A stretch of 42,015 nucleotides of DNA from Anoxybacteroides voinovskiense (GTDB taxonomy: Bacteria > Bacillota > Bacilli > Bacillales > Anoxybacillaceae): positions 1 through 42,015 of the forward strand of contig NZ_JACIDE010000027.1 in assembly GCF_014196205.1 (NCBI RefSeq), read 5' to 3'. Below, in pieces: positions 21,019 through 28,203 of this stretch (position 1 is the first letter of the stretch; each line of letters starts with the position of its first letter). The notes below the pieces were generated by a model. It made no database searches. It worked only from the letters and a program-made list of their open reading frames with translations, and had not been told where the DNA came from. A program made the translations under genes and the position numbers.

Positions 21019-23403
21019 TTAGTTACGCAACGGCTTCCCTTTCACAAGCATATGCTGCATTCTTGCTTGTGATTTTGGTTCGCCTACTAAACTTAAAAAT
21101 GCTTCCCGCTCTAAATCTAACAAATATTGTTCATCCACTTCAGTTCCATACGGCACTTTTCCACCAGCAATGACGTAAGCGAGCTTTTTCGCAATCGTTA
21201 AGTCATGGTCGGTAATATAACCAGAAAGATGCATCGATTGCGCTGCCAATAATAGTGTTGCATAACCCGTTTCGCCGACTACCGGCACTTTTTTGCGTAC
21301 TGGCGGTTGGTAGCCGTTGTCATAAAGCGTAAGGACAGCTTGTTTTGCATCGTGCAACAAATGGTAGCCGTTCAGCGAAATGCCGTCCGTCTTGCCTAAA
21401 AAGTTCAATTCGCGTGCTTCCATCGCGGATGTCGATACTTTTGCCATCGCAATCGTTTCAAATACTTTGTTGGCGACCTTTTGCAAATCGAAATCAACAC
21501 CGTTTGGCATGCTGTTTAAATGTTTGATATACAATTCTTTGTTTCCACCGCCGCCAGGGATTAAGCCGACGCCGACTTCCACAAGCCCCATATACGTTTC
21601 CGCAGCTGCTTGAATGCGGGCAGATGGCAAACAAATTTCCGTTCCGCCACCGAGCGTCATCGCAAACGGAGCGGCAACGACTGGCTTCGGGCTATACTTA
21701 ATATTCATCATCGCTTGCTGGAACTGCCGAACGACAAATTCAATTTCCAAATAGTTATCATCTTGCGCTTCCATTAAAATCATCGCAAGGTTTGCACCGA
21801 CACAGAAATTTTTTCCTTGGTTCCCAATGACAAGCCCTTTGTAGTTGCGATCCACTTCCTCTAGCGCATAGTTAATCATTTGCACAATATCTAGTCCAAT
21901 CGCGTTATTAGGGGAATGAAACTCTAATAGCGCGACATCGTCGCCAAGGTCGATGAGACTTGCACCGCTATTTTTCTTAATGACACCTTTTTTGTCTTTC
22001 AGCCGTTGGATATGAATGACTTTCGCGTTTTCTTCTACCGCTTTATATTCGCCGCGATCGTAAAAGAGCACGTTTCCGTTTTCTGTTTTGTAAAACGATG
22101 TATGCCCTTTTTCGAGCATTTCCGTCACCCAAGCCGGTATTTCGCGGCCCTCTTCCTGCATTTTCCGAACGGATTGCTCGAAGCCAATGGCATCCCACGT
22201 TTCAAACGGTCCTAATTCCCAACCGAATCCCCATTTCATCGCGCGGTCAATCGCGACAATGTCATCCGCAATTTCGCCGAGCAATTTCGCTGAGTAAAGC
22301 AATACAGAACTTAAAATATTCCAAAGCAACGTGCCAGCGCGGTCATCTGCATATACAAGCGCTTTCAACTTATTAGCTACGCCTTTTGCTTGTTTGCTCG
22401 CTTCCGTTGCTGGCGTTTTCAATTTTTTGCTCGGCTCATATTCGAGTGTTTCATAGTTTAATTCCAAAATTTCTTTTCCTTTTTTCAAGAAAAAGCCTTG
22501 ACCAGACTTGCTACCGAGCCAACCTTTTTCTAACATTGCTTTCATAAAATCCGGAACGCGAAACGCTTCTTTTTCTTCCCCTTCTACTTTCTCAAAGACG
22601 TTATTGGCGACATGCACGAACGTATCCAATCCGACGACGTCAAGCGTCCGGAACGTCGCACTTTTCGGGCGCCCGATGAGCGGTCCTGTGACGGAGTCGA
22701 CTTCGCCGACACTATAGCCGCCGTTCACCATTTCTTTGACGGTCGCTAACAATCCATACGTCCCGATACGGTTAGCGATAAAGTTCGGCGTATCTTTCGC
22801 CATGACGACGCCTTTGCCGAGCACTTCTTCGCCAAACGTTTTCATAAACGAAACGACTGCTGGGTCGGTATCTTTTGTCGGGATGATTTCAAGCAGTTTT
22901 AAATAGCGCGGTGGGTTGAAAAAGTGCGTGCCTAAAAAATGCTTTTTGAAATCTTCCGAACGACCTTCTGCCATCGCTTCAATCGAAATTCCTGACGTAT
23001 TGGAGCTGACGATACTTCCCGGTTTTCTCACTTCATCGACTTTAGCAAAGACGCTCTGCTTGACATCGAGCCGCTCAACGACGACTTCGATGATCCAATC
23101 CGCTTCTTTCAACCGATGGAAATCGTCTTCAAAATTTCCGACTTCAATAAGCGCAAGTTTTTCTTTCGACATAAGCGGTGCTGGCTTTTGTTTGACTAGC
23201 TTTTGCAACGCTTGATTAACGAAACGATTGCGCACTTCTTTATGTTCGAGCGTAAGTCCTTTTGCTTCTTCTTCTTTTGTCAGTTCGCGCGGCACGATAT
23301 CTAATAGCAATGTCGGAATGCCGACGTTCGCTAAGTGTGCGGCAATGCCAGAGCCCATCACACCAGAGCCGAGAACCGCTGCCCGTTTAATTCGTTTGAC
23401 CAT
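21019..23403 (-). CDS. fadN: 3-hydroxyacyl-CoA dehydrogenase/enoyl-CoA hydratase FadN
   Basis: Bifunctional beta-oxidation enzyme with the Bacillus domain order, dehydrogenase first and hydratase last, opposite to E. coli FadB. The N-terminal Rossmann domain opens with GSGVMG (G12-G17), followed by NTSGISI and the HFFNPP block; a second dehydrogenase C-terminal segment lies around 340-400. The crotonase domain covers about 485-690, with FCVGANL and GLVEVGVGLIPGGGG, which carries the catalytic Glu. Length 794 aa. ATG 23403 behind a purine-rich GAGGTGAGGGGGAAGG. A FadR operator stands just upstream. Confidence 0.95.
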   Translation of the reverse strand: MVKRIKRAAVLGSGVMGSGIAAHLANVGIPTLLLDIVPRELTKEEEAKGLTLEHKEVRNRFVNQALQKLVKQKPAPLMSKEKLALIEVGNFEDDFHRLKEADWIIEVVVERLDVKQSVFAKVDEVRKPGSIVSSNTSGISIEAMAEGRSEDFKKHFLGTHFFNPPRYLKLLEIIPTKDTDPAVVSFMKTFGEEVLGKGVVMAKDTPNFIANRIGTYGLLATVKEMVNGGYSVGEVDSVTGPLIGRPKSATFRTLDVVGLDTFVHVANNVFEKVEGEEKEAFRVPDFMKAMLEKGWLGSKSGQGFFLKKGKEILELNYETLEYEPSKKLKTPATEASKQAKGVANKLKALVYADDRAGTLLWNILSSVLLYSAKLLGEIADDIVAIDRAMKWGFGWELGPFETWDAIGFEQSVRKMQEEGREIPAWVTEMLEKGHTSFYKTENGNVLFYDRGEYKAVEENAKVIHIQRLKDKKGVIKKNSGASLIDLGDDVALLEFHSPNNAIGLDIVQMINYALEEVDRNYKGLVIGNQGKNFCVGANLAMILMEAQDDNYLEIEFVVRQFQQAMMNIKYSPKPVVAAPFAMTLGGGTEICLPSARIQAAAETYMGLVEVGVGLIPGGGGNKELYIKHLNSMPNGVDFDLQKVANKVFETIAMAKVSTSAMEARELNFLGKTDGISLNGYHLLHDAKQAVLTLYDNGYQPPVRKKVPVVGETGYATLLLAAQSMHLSGYITDHDLTIAKKLAYVIAGGKVPYGTEVDEQYLLDLEREAFLSLVGEPKSQARMQHMLVKGKPLRN

Positions 23404-23425
23404 ATTCCTTCCCCCTCACCTCTAT

Positions 23426-23443
23426 TGAATGAATAGTCATTCA
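23426..23443 (-). promoter_or_regulatory. FadR operator upstream of fadN
   Basis: TGAATGAATAGTCATTCA is an almost perfect palindrome matching the Bacillus FadR consensus TGAATGAnTAnTCATTCA. It is 23 bp upstream of the fadN start, between the likely promoter and the ribosome binding site. FadR should repress fadN-fadA-fadE until long-chain acyl-CoA releases it. I could not assign clean -35/-10 elements. Confidence 0.92.
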
Positions 23444-23588
23444 TTTTTTGTCGAAAAAAAATTTCGCAACAACTTTCCTTTATCTTAAATATAAAGTATG
23501 TTACAAATTTTCGCAATATATAAACTTAACATTTTTTGACTCGCATATCCCCATTTTTTTGGAGATGCTAATAATGGAGGTGACAAAC

Positions 23589-23738
23589 ATGGCAAAAATG
23601 CAAAAACATCCGTCCAAAAACGGCGTCAGTGCGGCGAGTGTCAAAGGGAACGCTGGACCGACAGTGGAAATGGACGGCGGCGGGAAAAAAACGAGCCAAA
23701 ACCAGCAATATAAAAAACAAAACATGCAAGCCGACTAA
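23589..23738 (+). CDS. yuzL: YuzL-family small protein
   Basis: Basic 49 aa protein with the YuzL-like pattern KHPSKNGVSAASVKGNAG followed by a Gly/Lys-rich stretch and a Gln/Lys tail. The function is not known; the composition (Lys, Gln, Asn, Gly, no Cys or Trp) resembles small spore-associated proteins. The ATG at 23589 has GGAGGTGA seven bases upstream. It is the only rightward gene between fadN and fadM and shares a bidirectional terminator with fadM. Confidence 0.75.
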   Translation: MAKMQKHPSKNGVSAASVKGNAGPTVEMDGGGKKTSQNQQYKKQNMQAD

Positions 23739-23770
23739 AAGGGCGCTCGTTTTTTCGAGCACCCTTTTTA
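23738..23770. terminator. Bidirectional terminator between yuzL and fadM
   Basis: GGGcGCTCG-TTTTTT-CGAGCaCCC with A residues before and T residues after on both strands; a 9-position stem with one mismatch. It overlaps the end of the fadM stop region. Confidence 0.8.
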
Positions 23771-24685
23771 TTTCCGGAACATTCCTTTTAGCACAAACGC
23801 GACGTTCGCTGGACGTTCGGCAAGACGGCGCATAAAGTAGCCGTACCAGTCCGTTCCGTACGGGACGTAGACGCGCATCGTATACCCTTCGCGCGCCAAT
23901 TGTTCTTGCCGCTCTGGACGAATGCCGTACAGCATTTGAAACTCAAATTGGGTGTTTGGAATGTTATATTCTTTTACGAGTTGTTTCGTGTACTCGATAA
24001 TGGCGTCATCATGCGTCGCAACTGCCGTATAGTTGCCGTTTAACAAATGCATTTTAATAATTTTTTTAAAGTTTTCATCGACGTCTTTTTTCTCGGGAAA
24101 CGCCACTTCCTCGGATTCTTTATACGCTCCTTTTACTAATCGCAAGTTCGGATGGTATTCTTTTAAGTCTTCGATGTCCGATTCCGTGCGGTATAAATAC
24201 GCTTGTAACACCGTGCCGACGTTATCGTATTCGGTTTTTAACTGTTTAAAAATATCGATTGTTTTTTGGCAGCGCGAATAGTCTTCCATATCAATCGTCA
24301 CAAATACATCGTTAGCCTTTGCTGTGTCTAAAATGCGGCGCATATTCCGCATGACAAGTTCATCGGAAATATCAAGCCCCATCGACGTCATTTTTAACGA
24401 TAGTTGCGAGTTTAACTGTTCGCGACCGATTGCTTCAATCGCTTCAATACAATGGTTCGCCATTTCGTTCGCTTCTTTCTCGTTATCGACAAATTCCCCT
24501 AAATAGTCGACCGTGACGGCAAGCCCTTTTTGATTTAATGAGCGAATCACTTCTACCGCTTGCCCGATTGTTTCCCCTGCGACAAAGCTGGAAGCGCCAA
24601 AACGTAAGCCATATTGTTTCGCTAATTTCGTTAACGTTTTATTTTTCGATAAAAATAAAAAAAAGTCGCGCATTACTTGTTCCAT
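23768..24685 (-). CDS. fadM: Proline dehydrogenase (FadM/PutB type)
   Basis: Monofunctional FAD-dependent proline dehydrogenase that oxidises proline to pyrroline-5-carboxylate at the membrane. At 305 aa it is the Gram-positive single-domain form, with a beta/alpha barrel; motifs include FVTIDMEDYSRCQKT, AYLYRTESD, LRLVKGAYKE and the C-terminal YGTDWYGYFMRRLAERPAN, which holds the two Arg residues that bind the proline carboxylate. It lies beside the fad genes as yusM does in B. subtilis. The AAAGGAG element is 12 bases before the ATG, a rather long spacing. A cre-like sequence lies in the leader. Confidence 0.88.
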   Translation of the reverse strand: MEQVMRDFFLFLSKNKTLTKLAKQYGLRFGASSFVAGETIGQAVEVIRSLNQKGLAVTVDYLGEFVDNEKEANEMANHCIEAIEAIGREQLNSQLSLKMTSMGLDISDELVMRNMRRILDTAKANDVFVTIDMEDYSRCQKTIDIFKQLKTEYDNVGTVLQAYLYRTESDIEDLKEYHPNLRLVKGAYKESEEVAFPEKKDVDENFKKIIKMHLLNGNYTAVATHDDAIIEYTKQLVKEYNIPNTQFEFQMLYGIRPERQEQLAREGYTMRVYVPYGTDWYGYFMRRLAERPANVAFVLKGMFRK

Positions 24686-24709
24686 CGTGTGCTACTACTC
24701 CTTTCTTTT

Positions 24710-24723
24710 TGTAAGCGCATTCA
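24710..24723 (-). promoter_or_regulatory. Candidate cre (CcpA) site upstream of fadM
   Basis: TGAATGCGCTTACA on the minus strand matches the cre consensus TGWNANCGNTNWCA with one mismatch. It is 25 bp before the fadM start. A single match with one error can arise by chance. Confidence 0.4.
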
Positions 24724-24858
24724 AAATAACCCTATCATGATTGTACCACGTTTTCTTATTGCTGAATACGTTTTTTCGACAAAATTCGGCATATGTATAT
24801 TTTGCCCTAAAACGGATAATCTACAAGCGAATCATGAACCTAGAAAGGAGATAGACGT

Positions 24859-25122
24859 ATGCAAATGCAACAACGAACAACAACGCAACAGACGACAATG
24901 CCACAGCCACCACAAGTCATTTCGACAAAAGATGCGCTCTATTTAACAGACATGATGTCATGGAACTTGTTAGCAATGAAAAAAGCGCACTTTTTTGCGT
25001 CGCAATGCCAAGACGGAGAAATCGTTGCTGCGATTGAGCGAGCGGGGCAAATGCACCAGCGCCATTATGAGCGCCTGTTGCAACATTTGCAGCAAAACCA
25101 ACCAACTATACCGCTACAATAA
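24859..25122 (+). CDS. yusN: CotF-family spore coat-like protein YusN
   Basis: Protein of 87 aa matching B. subtilis YusN in position and pattern. A Gln/Thr/Pro-rich head (about 1-20) precedes a helical CotF-type segment with KDALYLTDMMSWNLLAMKK and a second helix MHQRHYERLLQHL. CotF-like proteins are ferritin-like helical bundles found in the spore coat. ATG 24859 has AGAAAGGAG upstream. The next gene follows after 14 bp. CATATGTATA at 24790-24799 may be part of the promoter (see findings). Confidence 0.75.
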   Translation: MQMQQRTTTQQTTMPQPPQVISTKDALYLTDMMSWNLLAMKKAHFFASQCQDGEIVAAIERAGQMHQRHYERLLQHLQQNQPTIPLQ

Positions 25123-25136
25123 AGGAGGGAAGCAAA

Positions 25137-25460
25137 ATGGCGATTCAAAATCAAGAAACGCAAGTGCCGAAAACACCGCAAATGAACGAACGTGATTTTT
25201 TGAACGATATGTTGACGACAGAAAAATATATGACCTCTTCTTATAGCACGTTTTTGCATGAAGCAAGCCATCAACAATTGTATCAAGACGCACTGCAAAT
25301 TTTTACGGAAACACAAAACTGTCAGCGAGAACTGTACAATCTTATGTTCCGCAAAGGTTGGTATAAGCTTGAACCAGCGAATGGACAACAGTTGCAACAA
25401 ACATACGAACAATTTCAAGGGTATACGAATCAATTTCCGTATCAACATAACTTGCAATAG
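25137..25460 (+). CDS. CotF-family spore coat-like protein
   Basis: Protein of 107 aa of the CotF family. The segment NERDFLNDMLTTEKYMTSSY followed by a second helix with LYQDALQIFTETQNCQRELYNLM is characteristic, and the region after residue 70 (RKGWYKLEPAN) is also typical of CotF relatives. It probably forms a helical bundle in the spore coat. ATG 25137 follows AAAGGAGGG. It is the second gene of an operon with yusN and ends before a hairpin at 25467-25491. Confidence 0.75.
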   Translation: MAIQNQETQVPKTPQMNERDFLNDMLTTEKYMTSSYSTFLHEASHQQLYQDALQIFTETQNCQRELYNLMFRKGWYKLEPANGQQLQQTYEQFQGYTNQFPYQHNLQ

Positions 25461-25466
25461 ACATCT

Positions 25467-25491
25467 TTCCCCGTACAAATCGTACGGGGAA
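25467..25491. terminator. Hairpin between convergent coat-like genes
   Basis: TTCCCCGTAC-AAATC-GTACGGGGAA, a perfect 10-bp stem six bases after a rightward stop and five before a leftward stop. T-runs are weak on both sides, but position suggests a shared terminator. Confidence 0.65.
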
Positions 25492-25496
25492 GCTTG

Positions 25497-25691
25497 TTAA
25501 TACCCGTATCCTCCATACGGATAATACGGAGGGTACACAGGATATGGCGGATATGGAGGGTATGGCCTTGGAATCCCGTAAAAGAGCGGAGGGATTAACG
25601 CACTGCCGAGCAACCCGCCTAATAACCCACCGACAAATGGACCGCCAAAAAACCAGCGCGTGTCATATGGGTGCTGCCGAATCATAGGCAT
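25497..25691 (-). CDS. Small Gly/Pro/Tyr-rich protein, paralogue A
   Basis: Protein of 64 aa. A short polar head is followed by a glycine-rich hydrophobic segment (GGPFVGGLLGGLLGSALIPP, residues about 16-35) and a tail made of Pro-Tyr and Gly-Tyr repeats. The middle segment is shared with the next gene upstream, so the two arose by duplication. The function is not recognised; the composition is like spore coat or exosporium proteins, and the genes sit next to CotF-type genes. A clear AAAGGAG lies before the ATG at 25691. It is 24 bp after paralogue B. Confidence 0.7.
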   Translation of the reverse strand: MPMIRQHPYDTRWFFGGPFVGGLLGGLLGSALIPPLFYGIPRPYPPYPPYPVYPPYYPYGGYGY

Positions 25692-25715
25692 TCTCCTTTC
25701 ATCTTTTCATCTTCC

Positions 25716-25919
25716 TTACCAAATTGGGTAGTACGGGTAATATGGATAACCGTAATACGGTGGAATTAACGCACTGCCAAGCAAGCCGCCTAAAAAGCCA
25801 CCGAAAAATGGACCGCCAAAAAATGGACGCGGACGCCAAAAGCCAAACCCCCATGGACGCCCGAAACCAAACCCCCACGGCCGCCAAATTCGCTCCTCTT
25901 GAAGTAAATGATCATTCAT
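25716..25919 (-). CDS. Small Gly/Trp/Tyr-rich protein, paralogue B
   Basis: Protein of 67 aa from ATG 25919, which has GAGGAGG nine bases upstream; a longer open frame would run into the bioA terminator. It has a Trp/Arg/Gly/Phe repeat region (RPWGFGF occurs twice in near-identical form), then FFGGPFFGGFLGGLLGSALI, nearly the same as in paralogue A, and a Tyr/Pro tail. No enzymatic features are seen. Probable structural protein of the spore surface by context only. CATATGTATA at 25965-25956 precedes it, as before yusN. Confidence 0.7.
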   Translation of the reverse strand: MNDHLLQEERIWRPWGFGFGRPWGFGFWRPRPFFGGPFFGGFLGGLLGSALIPPYYGYPYYPYYPIW

Positions 25920-25994
25920 CGTTGCATGCCTCCTCGTATTGTCGTTGTTACACTTTATACATATGTAGGACAAACGCGGAGGGCGTGGGCGAAT

Positions 25995-26043
25995 GTCCAA
26001 TAAAAAGAAAAACCGTTGCCAAAATAGGCAACGATTATTGGAC
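25995..26043 (-). terminator. Terminator of the bioDA operon, nested inverted repeat
   Basis: Minus strand: core stem CGTTGCC-TATTTT-GGCAACG followed by GTTTTTCTTTTT. A perfect outer repeat, GTCCAATAA (25995-26003) and TTATTGGAC (26035-26043), encloses the core; its inner copy includes the bioA stop. Confidence 0.85.
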
Positions 26044-27396
26044 AATCATATGGGCAATCGAGTCAAACAAAATATCGACCGCTGTTTCCAACTGTTCGTC
26101 CGTCATCGCCAAGACCGGAATAAACGTCAATACCGGACCAAGCGGGCGAATGATAAGCCCGCGTTTTCGCGCTTCTAAAATTGTCCGATGCTCAAACTGC
26201 TCTACGCGAGCGAACGTTTCTTTCGTCCGGCGGTCTTTGACGATTTCAATGCCAACCATCAACCCTTTTTGCCGAATGTCGCCAACGACCGGTAACTCAT
26301 ATAGCGTTTGCAATTTTTTCGCAAGTTTCTTCGCTTTTCGCTCGACATCCGCAACGAGCTTGCGTTTTTCCATTAGCTCAATGTTTTTGAGCGCGACCGA
26401 ACAGGAAAGTTGGTTTCCCGTATATGTATGGCCGTGATAAAACGTTTTGTTTTCGGTAATATCGCCTAAAAACGCTTCATAAATCGCTTCCGTCGTGAGC
26501 GTCGCTGCAAGCGGCATATATCCGCCCGTAATCCCTTTGCCAAGGCAAACGATGTCGGGAAGCACGTTTTCTTGCTCGCATGCAAACATCGTCCCCGTCC
26601 GCCCAAAGCCGACCGCTACTTCGTCGCAAATAAGCAATACCCCATATTTTCGGCAAAGCGTTTCGATCCCTTTTAAAAAGCCTGCCGGATGGGTAATAAT
26701 GCCTGCTGCCCCTTGCACGAGCGGTTCAACAATCATTGCAGCGATGTACTCATGTTGTTCGGCAAGTACGTTTTCTAGTTGCTGTAAACAATAACGGACG
26801 ATTTCTTCTTCACTTCCATATTCGTCCATTCGATAGACGTACGGAGCCGGCACTTCGATTCGTTCAAATAAGAGCGGCTGAAAGATGCGATGGAATAACT
26901 CCATGCCGCCAACGCTGACCGCACCGACCGTATCGCCATGGTATGCTTCTTTTAGCGACACAAATTTCGTTTTCTTCGCATATCGAACCGGATCAATGTT
27001 TTGCCAATATTGATACGCCATTTTGAGCGCGATTTCAACCGCTGCTGCCCCTGTATCTGAGTAAAACACTTTTGCCATCCCCGGCCATAATTCCACTAAC
27101 TTTTTTGCCAATAAAATGGACGGCACGTTCGCTGAGCCGAGCAACGTCGAGTGGGCAATCGTTTCGACTTGTTTATGAAGCGCTTCGTTCAACTCAGGGT
27201 CGTTATGCCCATGAACGTTTACCCAGAGGGAGGCATAGCCGTCTAAATAGCGGTTGCCTTCGACATCAAACAAATAGCTACCTTCCCCGCGTTCGATAAT
27301 CAGTGGTTTTTCTTCGACATACGTTTTCATTTGCGTAAACGGATGCCATACGTATTGTTTATCCCATTGTTCTAATTGTTCGTAACGATACGTCAC
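26035..27396 (-). CDS. bioA: Adenosylmethionine-8-amino-7-oxononanoate aminotransferase BioA
   Basis: Class III aminotransferase that makes 7,8-diaminopelargonic acid from KAPA in biotin synthesis. From GTG 27396 it is 453 aa. Features: W17-x3 context [10 protein letters not shown] that contributes to substrate binding, [14 protein letters not shown] at 112-125, D258 in [13 protein letters not shown] and the PLP lysine K287 in [12 protein letters not shown]. The GTG overlaps the bioD stop (GTGA) and has AAGGAGG eight bases upstream, which decides the start over a longer frame. It is the last gene of a bioD-bioA operon. Confidence 0.93.
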   Translation of the reverse strand: MTYRYEQLEQWDKQYVWHPFTQMKTYVEEKPLIIERGEGSYLFDVEGNRYLDGYASLWVNVHGHNDPELNEALHKQVETIAHSTLLGSANVPSILLAKKLVELWPGMAKVFYSDTGAAAVEIALKMAYQYWQNIDPVRYAKKTKFVSLKEAYHGDTVGAVSVGGMELFHRIFQPLLFERIEVPAPYVYRMDEYGSEEEIVRYCLQQLENVLAEQHEYIAAMIVEPLVQGAAGIITHPAGFLKGIETLCRKYGVLLICDEVAVGFGRTGTMFACEQENVLPDIVCLGKGITGGYMPLAATLTTEAIYEAFLGDITENKTFYHGHTYTGNQLSCSVALKNIELMEKRKLVADVERKAKKLAKKLQTLYELPVVGDIRQKGLMVGIEIVKDRRTKETFARVEQFEHRTILEARKRGLIIRPLGPVLTFIPVLAMTDEQLETAVDILFDSIAHMIVQ

Positions 27397-28097
27397 TCGA
27401 CTAACCTCCTTAACCATTCGGTTTGCTCTCCTTCTTCTAGCCACGCTTTCGCAAGTGCTTGCAGCGATTGGCGCGAAAGGTCGACGACAGGGAGCGTTGT
27501 CAGCAGCGGTACATCCAGTAGCCGCTGAAGCGTTCGAACGTTATCGACATGAATGTCGTTTTGGCTGTCCAATTGATTAACAACAAGCCCGATGATCGGC
27601 AATGCGTGGTGCTTTGCATACAAAACAGTAGTCGTCGCGTGATGAATCGCTCCTAGCCCAGCTAACGACACAATCACAATCGGAAGCCCGCAGTCGTGAA
27701 TTAAATCTTTTGTCATATAAAATCCTTCTTCTGTTTCGATCAGCGGCACGGCAAGCCCTCCTGCTCCTTCGACAAACACGACGTCATATTGCGCCGTCAG
27801 CTTCGCTAATTCCGCTTGAATGGTCGCTGGCTCGATCGTCGTATTCGTTAAACGAGAAGCAAAATGCGGCGACACCGCCGGCTCCATACAATACAAACTT
27901 GCTGCTTTCTGTCCCATTTTCGTTTCATACCAGTAACGCTCCGCAAACGAACGCCCATCTTCCGCCAAACCGGTTTGAATTGGTTTATAAATGATTGCTT
28001 TCTTTCCCATTTGTTCGACCGCAAACGTTAAAAACGACGTGACGACCGTTTTACCGATGTCCGTTCCTGTGCCAGTAATAAATATCGCCTTTCCCAC
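27393..28097 (-). CDS. bioD: Dethiobiotin synthetase BioD
   Basis: ATP-dependent carboxylase that closes the ureido ring of dethiobiotin. From GTG 28097 the protein is 234 aa, a normal length. The P-loop is at residues 9-17 (GTGTDIGKT), followed by K-type catalytic region YKPIQTGL and the EGAGGLAVPL strand. GTG is preceded by AAGGGGGGAG. A longer frame beginning with TTG at 28151 would include the promoter and was not used. The other biotin genes (bioB, bioF or bioW, bioI) are absent from the window. Confidence 0.93.
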   Translation of the reverse strand: MGKAIFITGTGTDIGKTVVTSFLTFAVEQMGKKAIIYKPIQTGLAEDGRSFAERYWYETKMGQKAASLYCMEPAVSPHFASRLTNTTIEPATIQAELAKLTAQYDVVFVEGAGGLAVPLIETEEGFYMTKDLIHDCGLPIVIVSLAGLGAIHHATTTVLYAKHHALPIIGLVVNQLDSQNDIHVDNVRTLQRLLDVPLLTTLPVVDLSRQSLQALAKAWLEEGEQTEWLRRLVE

Positions 28098-28122
28098 GCG
28101 CTCTCCCCCCTTATTGTTTTCT

Positions 28123-28151
28123 ATTTTGCCCGACAGATGTTTTATTGTCAA
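28123..28151 (-). promoter_or_regulatory. Promoter of the bioDA operon
   Basis: Minus strand: TTGACA (28151-28146), 17-base spacer, CAAAAT (28128-28123). It gives a leader of about 20 bases before the bioD start. The -35 lies within the BirA-type operator. Confidence 0.65.
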
Positions 28152-28175
28152 CTATTTTAAATTAATGGTTAACAT
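28145..28175. promoter_or_regulatory. BirA-type biotin operator
   Basis: Arms ATGTTAACC and AGTTGACAA (minus strand) with a 13-base AT-rich centre match the Firmicute BirA consensus (TTGTTAACC-n-GGTTAACAA) with two departures. Holo-BirA loaded with biotinyl-AMP should bind here and block the promoter when biotin is plentiful. Confidence 0.72.
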
Positions 28176-28202
28176 AAAAGAGAACGCCCCCAATGGAGCG
28201 TT
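28176..28202 (-). terminator. Terminator of the HD-GYP-like gene
   Basis: Minus strand: AACGCTCC-ATTG-GGGGCGTT followed by CTCTTTT; 8-bp stem with one G.U, directly after the stop codon. Confidence 0.75.
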
Positions 28203-28203
28203 T

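Noticed and set aside
23538-23576. Imperfect hairpin (GCATATCC/GGAGATGC) before yuzL as a riboswitch
   Set aside because: Only eight positions with a mismatch, and no conserved element recognised.
25716-26045. 109-residue version of the Gly/Trp-rich protein
   Set aside because: The extra N-terminal part covers the bioA terminator and promoter region and has no ribosome binding site; ATG 25919 does.
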